Assembly (NCBI GenBank): GCA_025360265.1
Contig: JANYCP010000085.1
Location: 1-8,822 of the forward strand
Direction of reading: 5' to 3'
DNA: 8,822 bases
Source of the DNA: Gemmatimonadota bacterium
GTDB lineage: Bacteria; Gemmatimonadota; Gemmatimonadetes; Gemmatimonadales; GWC2-71-9
The notes beneath the pieces were generated by a model. It ran no database searches. It was not told the DNA's origin and was given only the letters and a program-made list of their open reading frames with translations. The position numbers and the translations under genes were made by a program. Of the stretch, positions 1 to 6,931 are shown in pieces. The first letter of the stretch is position 1, and each line of letters opens with the position of its first letter.

Positions 1-1632
1 CGGTTTGTCCAACCGGGGACGATGGTCGGCGTTACCGATTAATACGGCCGCGTCGTGCACCATCGTGACGACACGAAGCATGTCGGCGTAGTCGATGTAC
101 TGCGGTTCATCGGTGACCTGGTGGTAGTCCAGATGCTCACCGCGTGAGAACGCCACGGCCGGAATACCATAGCGGGCATAGCTGTAATGATCAGCGCGAC
201 AGTAGTACCGCAACGGATGGCCCGGTGCGTCGAACTCGTAGTCGAAGACGAACGGGACTTTCATTGCAGCGTTCGCTTTTTCAAGCAAATCGCCAAACTC
301 ATTCGACAATCGCCGGGCACCGACCACTTCGAGATAGGTAGGTCCGCCCTTGGGTAGATCCCACGCCGTGCCACGCCCGATCATGTCCTCATCAATCTCC
401 GCGACGATGGAATCGATCGGCACGGTCGAGTGGTCGGCATACCATTTCGAGCCAAGCAAGCCGCGCTCTTCCGCGGTGTGCGATACAAACAACAGCGAAC
501 GCCGCGGCCGCTGGGCCATCGGCATCGTGGCAAACGACTCCGCCAACTCGAGGATCGCGGCGGTGCCAGTACCGTCATCATCGGCGCCATTACAAATGGA
601 ATCGGCGCGCGGCGGACGAATGCGGCGCATCGAATCGATCATCGTGCGGATCTGCGCGGTCGCCTCGGGTGTTTCCTTCCAAGTGCGCGTGTCGGCACCC
701 ATCGGCCGCAACACGTGCAGGAAGGCGCGCATCGAGTCGTGATCCACCGGCGACATGCAGACACCGACGTGATCATTGTGGCCGGTGAGCGAGACGTACT
801 CACCACGCAGGGCCGGATCACGCCCGGGGAGAATGCCAACGACGTTGCGCGCCGGATAGCTCACCGGCAACCACTTGAGCGTCATGTCGCCCTGCACGGT
901 GAGGCCAACTGCACCGGCTTTTGCCGCCGCCACAGGCGCACCGAGCAATTGATCGGCGGCGTGCGACGTGACGAAGATCACTGCGGCGCCAACCGCCCGC
1001 GAGGAATCGGCCCGCGGCGTGTACCGCACAAGATTCGCCAGCATACCAAGCGTCAGGCCATCGAGGCGGACAATCGCGAGTGCGCCCGCCCCGGCGAACT
1101 GTGGCGCGCGGAGCAATGTCTGCAGTGCCGGGCCGACGGCGAACGCCGTCGCCTTCGATGCCTCGGAGCGCAGGTCGAGCACGACGAGTTTTCCAGCGGC
1201 GCTCACTGCATCGATCCACGATCCTGGCATGTCCGCCGCACCACCGTATACCACCGCCATCGGAGTCGTCACCGGCACCACGGCGCGGGCCGGAATGACG
1301 TAGTCAGTGCCCAGTTTGAGCGGTTGGCCACCGACGATCGGGAGGGAGCCGGCCGCCGGAACCGCCGAGAAGAACGGCACCGACTGGAACCAGCCGCCCC
1401 CCTCACCCGCAGGTTGCAAACCGAGACGTTTGAACTCGGCAGCGACATATTCTGCGGTTTGAAACGCTCCTTTTGACCCGGTCTCGCGGCCCATCATCGA
1501 ATCGTCTGCAATCCGAAACAGTCGAGAGCGAAGGTCGGCGGCCGTGATGGCCGGTGTGGTACGAGCTTGGGCGGAGAGCGGTACCGCGACAGTTGCGGCG
1601 AGAAGCAGGGCGAAGAGTGGGCGGCGGGACAT
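1..1632 (-). CDS. Secreted M28-family zinc peptidase (3' end beyond window)
   Basis: A continuous minus-strand frame of 544 codons runs from ATG at 1632 to the left edge without a stop; the protein is probably nearly complete. Residues 1-23 form a signal peptide (MSRR, hydrophobic core, ending in AQA), so the product should be exported. A PA-like insert probably covers about residues 120-250. The M28 di-zinc set is intact: GHNDH with H285, NGADDDGTG with the bridging Asp at 351-353, HTAEER with E388 (general base) and E389, the DEDMIGR segment with D416, and YHQVTDEP with H504. The family hydrolyses peptides, mostly as aminopeptidases or carboxypeptidases; the actual substrate cannot be read here. 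About 60 residues separate the first His from the Asp motif, longer than in the minimal M28 fold. A GGAG lies 5 nt before the ATG. The gene is divergent from the Ig-domain lipoprotein. The family call is secure; specificity is unknown. Confidence 0.93.
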   Translation of the reverse strand, partial: MSRRPLFALLLAATVAVPLSAQARTTPAITAADLRSRLFRIADDSMMGRETGSKGAFQTAEYVAAEFKRLGLQPAGEGGGWFQSVPFFSAVPAAGSLPIVGGQPLKLGTDYVIPARAVVPVTTPMAVVYGGAADMPGSWIDAVSAAGKLVVLDLRSEASKATAFAVGPALQTLLRAPQFAGAGALAIVRLDGLTLGMLANLVRYTPRADSSRAVGAAVIFVTSHAADQLLGAPVAAAKAGAVGLTVQGDMTLKWLPVSYPARNVVGILPGRDPALRGEYVSLTGHNDHVGVCMSPVDHDSMRAFLHVLRPMGADTRTWKETPEATAQIRTMIDSMRRIRPPRADSICNGADDDGTGTAAILELAESFATMPMAQRPRRSLLFVSHTAEERGLLGSKWYADHSTVPIDSIVAEIDEDMIGRGTAWDLPKGGPTYLEVVGARRLSNEFGDLLEKANAAMKVPFVFDYEFDAPGHPLRYYCRADHYSYARYGIPAVAFSRGEHLDYHQVTDEPQYIDYADMLRVVTMVHDAAVLIGNADHRPRLDKP

Positions 1633-1723
1633 CGTGGCTCCGTTGGACAGGGTGCTAGTTTCCGCTTTGGCAGCAACGCGATTGGCTGGCCCGAAGATCG
1701 CGCTCATATATATGGAGAATCCC
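1633..1723. promoter_or_regulatory. Divergent intergenic region between peptidase and Ig lipoprotein genes
   Basis: This 91-bp gap separates two divergent start codons and must hold both promoters unless they lie inside the genes. On the plus side an AT-rich CATATATAT tract at 1705-1713 is the best -10-like sequence, with TTGGCT at 1682-1687 placed 17 nt upstream of CATATA. It lies so close to the start that the leader would be only a few bases. On the minus side TAGCAC, about 20 nt before the ATG at 1632, is a possible -10. Neither has a convincing -35, so these are weak suggestions. No operator-like palindrome was seen. Confidence 0.3.
1714..1719 (+). promoter_or_regulatory. Ribosome binding site fixing the Ig lipoprotein start
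   Basis: GGAGAA ends 4 nt before ATG 1724 (GGAG ends 6 nt before). This favours ATG 1724 over the in-frame ATG at 1712 and the much longer upstream extension to 1544, which would run through the divergent promoter region and into the peptidase gene. Confidence 0.65.
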
Positions 1724-2434
1724 ATGCGATCAATCATACGTCCACGGACGCACACCGCCCGCTGGATCGGAATGGCCTCACTCTTCGGCGCAGCGCTGTT
1801 CACCGGTTGCAACAACAACACGAGCGACGGATTCGTCGGCCAACCGGTGCAGATCAAAGTCACCGGCCGCACCGACCTCTCGGCGGAAATTGCCACTGAC
1901 GCCGGGCCATATGTGTTCACCGTGGTGGACACCGCGGGAACCGGCGTTCAGGGCGTCACGGTCAACTTCACCAGCGCTGGACCAGCGACGTTGCTTTCCA
2001 CGACGGCTGTCACCGATCAGGGTGGCAGCGTGCTCACATCGGTGCACTTCAGCCAGCTTGCCGGCACCGTGGCCATCACGGCAAGGGCAGTCGGAATCAC
2101 CACGCCGGCAGTGGTGTTCACCTCATCGTACGCAGCGCCCGCAAGCAAGATTGTAGGCAGCGGCGGCGGCCAGTTGGCATTGCGCGGTACGGCACTCACG
2201 GATCCAGTGTCGGTGCTCGTGACCGACACCTACGGCAATCCGGTGGTCTCCGTGCTGGTCACCATGACGGCAACCGGCGGCACACTTGGCACATTGTCGG
2301 GCCGCACCGGTGCCGACGGACGGTTCACCACGACGTATACGCTGCCGGCCACGGCTGGCGCGCAGACGATCACGGCCAGCGTCACGTTCAACAACGTCGT
2401 CAACACGGTCAACTTTACCGAGACCGCCAACTAA
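1724..2434 (+). CDS. Lipoprotein with two Big_1-type Ig-like domains
   Basis: The product has 236 residues. Its N-terminus is basic (RSIIRPR), followed by a hydrophobic stretch and a lipobox-like LFTGC with Cys at residue 29. Phe at -3 is a less usual lipobox residue, so lipidation is probable but not certain. After the Cys comes a short Asn-rich linker. Then come two tandem beta-rich repeats, about 62-136 and 160-234, which align with each other: VVDTAGTGVQGVTVNF against VTDTYGNPVVSVLVTM, then a TDxGG or GADGR turn, then strands ending VVFTSSY or VNFTETAN. This is the pattern of bacterial Ig-like group 1 (invasin/intimin) domains, usually surface spacers or adhesive modules. By hand count about a quarter of the mature protein is Thr or Ser. 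A long in-frame extension upstream is rejected because the start at 1724 has a Shine-Dalgarno and gives the signal peptide. It is convergent with the DUF2723 gene, 5 bp between stops. Confidence 0.85.
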   Translation: MRSIIRPRTHTARWIGMASLFGAALFTGCNNNTSDGFVGQPVQIKVTGRTDLSAEIATDAGPYVFTVVDTAGTGVQGVTVNFTSAGPATLLSTTAVTDQGGSVLTSVHFSQLAGTVAITARAVGITTPAVVFTSSYAAPASKIVGSGGGQLALRGTALTDPVSVLVTDTYGNPVVSVLVTMTATGGTLGTLSGRTGADGRFTTTYTLPATAGAQTITASVTFNNVVNTVNFTETAN

Positions 2435-2439
2435 TATTT

Positions 2440-4632
2440 TCAGTGCGCCGTACCCGTGATCGCCGTACGCACTTTCTCGGCGATCTTCATCGATTCATTT
2501 GCGCGCGCCGAGTCACCATGTTCTGCCAGGACCGACGCGAACCCACCATAGAGTCGCAAGTAAGTCTCCAGCATATCGGCTGACGGCGGGTCATACCACC
2601 CGCCGGCGCGCTGGCGCGTCGCGGCGTCGATATGGTAGACGCCGAACATCAGCGCCTTGGTGCGCTCCATGTCAAGCGGCCCGAAATATTCCGAATCGAT
2701 AATCTCGCCACCCAGCTTGATCGAATCGGCTATCACCTTTCGCACCATGCCCTGCGTCAACAGATGTCCGCTGAGGCCAAGGGTCTGGTCCGGGTACATC
2801 GCCGCGCTCGCGGCAAAATAGATCGGCCGCTTGCCAAGATTGTCGTGAATGAGCAATGCCGTCACGAGGTCGGAGCGCGTGGCATAGCGACCGCTGAAAT
2901 GCATCACGAGGTTGCCGGTGACCATTGAGGTGCCGGGCTCGATCGGCAGGTATCCCGGAATGGAATCGAGGGCAGCAATCGATTCGGCGAAGACCGGTTC
3001 GGTGGGTTTCGTCCACGTCTGTGGACCACCGCCGCCGATCTGGCGACCGGCCGTATCGGTGCCGGGGCGCCAGATGGCGGCCGCACCGGCGGGATCGAAG
3101 GTCTGCGTTTCGCGGCGGCGCATCTGGCGCACATGCCAATCGGTGCCCATGAGCGAGAGATTGGCGAGCGTCACGTCGCGCCGCACGTGCATCACTTCCT
3201 GAGCATACCAGAGCGGGAAGGTGTCGTTGTCGCCAGCGGTGATCAGGATGCCGTACGGTTCCACGCTCTGGAGAATGTCGATGGCGTAGTCGCGCGCGAG
3301 CGTTTCATTGTTGCGCGGCGCGGAGTGGCGATTGCCAATCAGCGGAATGAGTGCCAGCGCGCACACCGATGCCACGGCGTACTGCCGCACCTGCGGTGAT
3401 GCGCGATCGCCGATGCTCTCATCGATGAATCGCATCAGCATGGCAAAGCCGGCGGCAAGCAGCACCCCGAAGAAGGCGAACGACGCGATGAAGAAGTAGT
3501 CGCGATCGCGCACCTCTCGCATCTCGCGATTGATGCCGGCGTCACCGGGGTGATAGTAGTAGCCGAACTTGAAGTTCAGGTAGAAGATCAGCAGCAAGGT
3601 GAGGGTCACGGCGAGGGCAGCTGCCGTGAGCCCTGCTCGCTTGTCGCGTTTCAGCAGCGTCACCAATCCGCCCAGTCCCAGCGCGGTGAAGAGGCCGGTG
3701 GCCACCGCACCGAGCGGCCCGGCGTCCTTGGACCACTGCCAGCTCCAGTAGTGCCAGTACATGTCGAGCTGCGCGCCGAAGTGGCCGATGTTGTCGACCA
3801 GATCGCCGTCCTGCCAGGGCTGGCGCGGCAGCACGCCCGGCTTGAGATACTGGGTACGGTTGAGCGTTTCGCTGAGCGCCTTGGAGAAGAAGCCGATCGG
3901 TTCGCCTTCGTTCACCGCGGGGAATTGCGCGGCGCGCATTGGCATGTAGACGTAGTTGGGTGTTACGCCAATTGCAGCCACCACGACGGCCATCGCGAGA
4001 AATTTTGGTCGCAGCACCACGCGCCAATCGGTGAGGAGCACGTACATGCCGAGGACTGGTGCGCCGAGCACGCCCATGGTGTGATTGGTGGAAGTGAGTG
4101 CCAGCACGTAGATGGCGCCGAGGAGCCAGCGATCGCGGCGCGGCGTGGCGGCTTCATCGGCCCAGCGCACGGCGAACCATGCCACAATCGCAATGGAGAG
4201 GAGCGAGACGGTGTAGACCTTTTCATTGACGACCGACTGGTTCCACACGGTCCATGCGGTGGCTCCGGCGAAGACGCCGGCGAAGGCGGCGATGATTCGT
4301 TGCGAGCGAACAATCAGAAGGTTGTGCAACCAGCGTTCGGCGACAAGAAACCAGAGACCGGCGCCGGCGGCCGAACAGAAGGCGGCGAAGATATTGATGC
4401 GCCGGGCGTAGTCAGCGGCGAGGGGGAGCATGCCCCAGACGTGCGCCATGAGGGTGAAGAGCGGATTGCCGGGCGGGTGCGGAATGCCAAGGACCTTGGC
4501 GGCGGTGATGTATTCGGGCGCGTCCCAGAAGGCGACCGTGGGCGCCAGCGTCAGCAGGTACAGGATGAAGATGATGGCGAACGTAGCGAGGGCCCATATA
4601 TAAGGAGGGCGCGGCCGGGTGGTATCGGTCAT
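2440..4632 (-). CDS. DUF2723 / TMEM260-like multi-membrane protein, probable O-mannosyltransferase family
   Basis: This 730-residue membrane protein carries the signature N-terminus of the DUF2723 family. A first helix (about 11-31) is followed by LTLAPTVAFWDAPEY (27-41) with D37 and E40, then GIPHPPGNPL (49-58). Further hydrophobic helices fill roughly 80-430, including a conserved EVRDRDYFF (373-381). The remainder is a soluble C-terminal region (about 440-730) beginning with GDNDTFPLWYAQEV (467-480). The human relative TMEM260 is a protein O-mannosyltransferase acting on Ig-like IPT domains, and the fold belongs with the GT-C glycosyltransferases that use lipid-linked sugar. Bacterial substrates are largely undefined, so transferase activity here is inferred from family. 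The more usual family motif is WDSGE; here it is WDAPE, keeping both acidic residues. No Shine-Dalgarno precedes ATG 4632, and there is no other in-frame start nearby. It lies 52 bp downstream of the gene at 4685-5230, possibly co-transcribed. Confidence 0.9.
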   Translation of the reverse strand: MTDTTRPRPPYIWALATFAIIFILYLLTLAPTVAFWDAPEYITAAKVLGIPHPPGNPLFTLMAHVWGMLPLAADYARRINIFAAFCSAAGAGLWFLVAERWLHNLLIVRSQRIIAAFAGVFAGATAWTVWNQSVVNEKVYTVSLLSIAIVAWFAVRWADEAATPRRDRWLLGAIYVLALTSTNHTMGVLGAPVLGMYVLLTDWRVVLRPKFLAMAVVVAAIGVTPNYVYMPMRAAQFPAVNEGEPIGFFSKALSETLNRTQYLKPGVLPRQPWQDGDLVDNIGHFGAQLDMYWHYWSWQWSKDAGPLGAVATGLFTALGLGGLVTLLKRDKRAGLTAAALAVTLTLLLIFYLNFKFGYYYHPGDAGINREMREVRDRDYFFIASFAFFGVLLAAGFAMLMRFIDESIGDRASPQVRQYAVASVCALALIPLIGNRHSAPRNNETLARDYAIDILQSVEPYGILITAGDNDTFPLWYAQEVMHVRRDVTLANLSLMGTDWHVRQMRRRETQTFDPAGAAAIWRPGTDTAGRQIGGGGPQTWTKPTEPVFAESIAALDSIPGYLPIEPGTSMVTGNLVMHFSGRYATRSDLVTALLIHDNLGKRPIYFAASAAMYPDQTLGLSGHLLTQGMVRKVIADSIKLGGEIIDSEYFGPLDMERTKALMFGVYHIDAATRQRAGGWYDPPSADMLETYLRLYGGFASVLAEHGDSARANESMKIAEKVRTAITGTAH

Positions 4633-4665
4633 GGGGAAACCGGGATAGAGATGTAATAATGTAGT

Positions 4666-4683
4666 CCGCCGCTGAAGCGGCGG
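4666..4683 (-). other. Perfect 7-bp hairpin between the membrane-protein and DUF2723 genes
   Basis: CCGCCGC and GCGGCGG flank a 4-nt loop, starting directly after the TAA stop (4685-4687) of the upstream minus-strand gene. On the minus strand the following bases are ACTACATTATTAC, which is AT-rich but not a run of T. It may act as a weak attenuator, an mRNA 3'-end stabiliser or an imperfect terminator; the sequence does not decide. Confidence 0.4.
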
Positions 4684-4684
4684 C

Positions 4685-5230
4685 TTAAACGGGCGCGCTC
4701 GACCTCGGCAGGACCCGTGGTGCCATGAGGGTGGCGACGACCGCGGGAATGATCAGGGTGATGACAGTCGCGGCAGGCTTTGGCATGTCGAGTGCGCCGA
4801 CAACGGCAACCATCGCGAAGAAGAGTGGATAGGCGATGGCGCCGGCCAGGATGGCGGCTCGCCGTGCTTCCGATGCACGCGCACGGCGGATGCGGTTGAC
4901 GATCAGGGACGTGGCGAGGTGCACGAGCCACATTCCCACGACCGAGAACGCAAAGCGAGCCACCAGCGATTCAAACGCCTGCCAGATGTTGGCGCCCTCT
5001 TCGCCGGATGGTGGTGCAGTGCCATCGATCACGTAGGCGACGAATCCAACCAGGACGGCCGTGGCCAGACAGCTGACGAGAAAGAGCAACGATTCACCGA
5101 TACGCACCGGCAGCGAGGAGACGCGCAGCTTGCGGCGTGATCCCACCCGGCGCTCGGCGGTAATCAGCTGAGACGTTTCGTATTCCGAGGAACGCCTCGA
5201 CCGCTTGGGCGGCCTGAACGGCAGGTCCAT
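4685..5230 (-). CDS. Four-helix membrane protein of unknown function
   Basis: I do not recognise this family. With ATG 5230 the product has 181 residues: a strongly basic, soluble N-terminus (1-45, rich in Arg and Lys, so probably cytoplasmic), then four predicted membrane segments at about 46-68, 91-112, 124-147 and 152-171. A short Arg-rich loop (113-123) separates helices two and three. No catalytic motif is visible. A longer reading from 5314 would add 28 residues, but it would run through the whole divergent promoter region and overlap the start zone of the plus-strand hydrolase gene, so 5230 is preferred. There is no Shine-Dalgarno; a TAGATT box lies 7 nt upstream of ATG 5230, as expected for a leaderless transcript. 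It is followed by the DUF2723 gene on the same strand, which may point to a shared membrane role, but this is not shown. Confidence 0.72.
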   Translation of the reverse strand: MDLPFRPPKRSRRSSEYETSQLITAERRVGSRRKLRVSSLPVRIGESLLFLVSCLATAVLVGFVAYVIDGTAPPSGEEGANIWQAFESLVARFAFSVVGMWLVHLATSLIVNRIRRARASEARRAAILAGAIAYPLFFAMVAVVGALDMPKPAATVITLIIPAVVATLMAPRVLPRSSAPV

Positions 5231-5316
5231 GAATTTGAATCTAGCGGCGTGGCGCCACCGAAGTAGCTGCACCGTGGTAGAATACCCATGGAAGTTTGCT
5301 CCAACCGGGACCACCG
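5231..5316. promoter_or_regulatory. Divergent promoter region, membrane protein / serine hydrolase
   Basis: This is an 86-bp gap between divergent start codons. On the plus strand TAGAAT at 5278-5283 matches five of six bases of a sigma-70 -10 box; the -35 position (about 5255-5260, CCACCG) is poor. On the minus strand TAGATT (5243 to 5238) sits 7 nt before ATG 5230. GGGA at 5307-5310 is a weak ribosome binding site for the plus-strand gene. Confidence 0.4.
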
Positions 5317-6501
5317 ATGATGACCGCTGACTGGCCGGTGAGCCGATACGTGAGAATCACCGCGACGATGCTTATGGTCGTGGCACTCTGCGTTGCGGCT
5401 CGGCACGAACGCGATGCGCCGAAGTGCATCGGATCGGGTGTGGCGCCAACGATCGCAACGATGGCGGCGGAGATCGACAGTGAGCTCATTCCCGGACACG
5501 TCACCGGGATCGCAGCGGAGCTCGTCACCGCAGATTCAGTGCTTTCACAGTGTGTCGCCGGGGTGCGCGGGCTCGGTTCGACCGCCGCAATCACGGCACA
5601 CACCCTCTTTCACGCTGCGTCGATTTCCAAGACCTTTGTCGCAGCGGCGACATTGCGCCTGGTGCAGCGCGGGGTGCTCGACCTCGACGCTCCGGTCGAC
5701 CGCTACCTGGCGACCTTTCCTCCCGACCGCGCGCCACTGATAACCATTCGCGACCTGATGCAGCACACATCCGGTCTCGCCGACGTCACCGACTACGGCT
5801 GGTCGGCTCCGGACACCCTGCCAGGAGCGCTGCAGCGCAACGCGGCGGCGATCGCTGGCACGCTCGACACCCGGACGCGCGACCGCAAGGCGCGCTACAC
5901 CAACAGTGGCGTCGATCTCCTCGGCGCCATCATCGAACGGGTCACAGCCACACCATTTGATCAATACCTCTCGAACGACATCCTGACACCGACCGGGATG
6001 AAGGAAAGTTTCTTTCGTGTCGGGCTGCGCGACACCGCCCGCCTCGCGTACGGGCACCTGTACAATGCTGGAGTGCTTGGCGCCACCGGGCTCGTGCTGA
6101 TGAACGAGCGCCACGCGCCGAGTTCCACGCTCAATGTGTCGATCGAGGACCTGGGGAAATGGCTGCAACTTCACTTGCGACGCGGGCGGACAGCGACGGG
6201 TGCGTTGCTGCCGGAAAGCGTTTACCCGGCGATGTGGGACACTACGATCCATCTCACTGGCGGCAACGGCCAGACGCTCGATCGCAGCGTCGGGCTTGGC
6301 TGGCTGACTGGTCGCCGGATCGGCGAGTTCGCGGTGTGGCACGCGGGGGCGGATCGCGGATATCTCTCGTTCATGATGATTCTCCCGGAGCACGGCCTGG
6401 GCGCTGCGGTGCTCTGCAACAGCGATCATTGCGACCCGAGCGGAATCGTCCAGCGGTTGCTGGCGGCCGAGCTTGCGCGACGCCGTGGCGGAGGGGAGTG
6501 A
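5317..6501 (+). CDS. Exported serine hydrolase, beta-lactamase / class C-like fold (PF00144 type)
   Basis: From ATG 5317 the protein has 394 residues. An N-terminal hydrophobic segment (about 13-28, ending CVAA) suggests export to the periplasm. Serine beta-lactamase-superfamily motifs are all present: SISK with nucleophile S102 and K105, HTSGL at 150-154, YTN (194-196) as the second motif, and WHAG (341-344) in place of the third KTG/HxG motif. The flanking FHAASISKTFVAAATLRLVQ pattern is typical of the broad family that includes class C beta-lactamases, DD-peptidases and family VIII esterases. Its natural substrate, whether D-peptide, ester or antibiotic, cannot be assigned, and resistance should not be inferred. 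The in-frame TTG at 5296 and ATG 5320 are alternative starts. 5317 is chosen because GGGA lies 6 nt upstream. It is probably the first gene of an operon with the lipoprotein at 6506. Confidence 0.88.
   Translation: MMTADWPVSRYVRITATMLMVVALCVAARHERDAPKCIGSGVAPTIATMAAEIDSELIPGHVTGIAAELVTADSVLSQCVAGVRGLGSTAAITAHTLFHAASISKTFVAAATLRLVQRGVLDLDAPVDRYLATFPPDRAPLITIRDLMQHTSGLADVTDYGWSAPDTLPGALQRNAAAIAGTLDTRTRDRKARYTNSGVDLLGAIIERVTATPFDQYLSNDILTPTGMKESFFRVGLRDTARLAYGHLYNAGVLGATGLVLMNERHAPSSTLNVSIEDLGKWLQLHLRRGRTATGALLPESVYPAMWDTTIHLTGGNGQTLDRSVGLGWLTGRRIGEFAVWHAGADRGYLSFMMILPEHGLGAAVLCNSDHCDPSGIVQRLLAAELARRRGGGE
6493..6498 (+). promoter_or_regulatory. Ribosome binding site inside the 3' end of the hydrolase gene
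   Basis: GGGGAG lies within the last hydrolase codons, 7 nt before ATG 6506 and overlapping the segment just ahead of its TGA at 6499-6501. It decides the lipoprotein start against the earlier in-frame ATG at 6473 and suggests translational coupling. Confidence 0.7.
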
Positions 6502-6505
6502 GGTG

Positions 6506-6931
6506 ATGATCAGGATTGTGGGACTGGCGCTACCGGCGCTCTTGCTTGGAGCGGCCTGCTCCTCGTCGGGTGGTTACTCATGTTCGGATGAGGACGCACC
6601 GCGATACGTGCTGCACGTCGGCGGCAGTCATGTCGTTGGCACCACGCAGTGGAGCGTGAAGCTCGATTCGGTGGTTTCGGATAGCCGTTGTCCGCTTGGC
6701 GTGCTCTGCATTCAGGCGGGCGAAGCGCTGCTGGCGATGGAGCTCACCAATCCTGCGGCCGATCCGGGTCCGCCGGATAATCCGCACTTTACGCTTGGCA
6801 CCACGCAGGTGACGGTGGACGGATTTCGATTCTTCCAGATTGACATTCAACCGATACGGCAGCAGAACCAGACGATTGATCCGTCGGTGTATGTCGCCAC
6901 ACTGCGGGTGGGCTTACCGTGTCTGGAGTGA
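6506..6931 (+). CDS. Small lipoprotein with SRCP..C..AGE motif, function unknown
   Basis: The product has 141 residues. A short signal sequence (MIRIV, then a Leu-rich core) ends in LGAAC with Cys at residue 18, followed by SSSGG; the Leu stands at -4 rather than -3, so lipidation is likely but not textbook. The mature part contains VKLDSVVSDSRCPLGVLC and then IQAGEA, with C62 and C68. I recognise this SRCPxxVxC-(W/I)xAGE pattern from small uncharacterised bacterial lipoproteins, where the two Cys may form a disulfide; Trp is the usual residue where Ile-Gln occurs here. The rest is beta-rich, with a final Cys at 139. No enzymatic motif is seen. It starts 4 bp after the hydrolase stop with a strong Shine-Dalgarno, so the two are probably an operon. 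Its last 18 bp overlap the convergent Uma2 gene. Confidence 0.8.
   Translation: MIRIVGLALPALLLGAACSSSGGYSCSDEDAPRYVLHVGGSHVVGTTQWSVKLDSVVSDSRCPLGVLCIQAGEALLAMELTNPAADPGPPDNPHFTLGTTQVTVDGFRFFQIDIQPIRQQNQTIDPSVYVATLRVGLPCLE

Noticed and set aside
430..1476. Long plus-strand ORF of 348 codons
   Set aside because: Antisense to the M28 peptidase, whose signal peptide and all zinc motifs lie on the minus strand. The plus-strand product is Arg/His-rich with no recognisable domain.
1544..1723. 60-residue N-terminal extension of the Ig lipoprotein
   Set aside because: It would overlap the peptidase start antisense and bury the signal sequence inside the protein; ATG 1724 has its own ribosome binding site.
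4592..4631. Plus-strand CATATATAAGGAGG, resembling a -10 box plus ribosome binding site
   Set aside because: It lies inside the N-terminal codons of the DUF2723 gene on the other strand, and the ATG that follows at 4631 opens only five codons.
3550..4656. Plus-strand ORF of 368 codons
   Set aside because: Antisense to the DUF2723 gene. The product is Gly/Glu/His-rich low-complexity shadow sequence typical of GC-rich genomes.
5231..5314. 28-residue N-terminal extension of the membrane protein
   Set aside because: It would occupy the whole divergent promoter region up to the hydrolase start. The extension is not membrane-like and has no ribosome binding site advantage.
5545..6429. Minus-strand ORF of 294 codons
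   Set aside because: Antisense to the serine hydrolase, which has complete catalytic motifs; no family features in the reverse frame.
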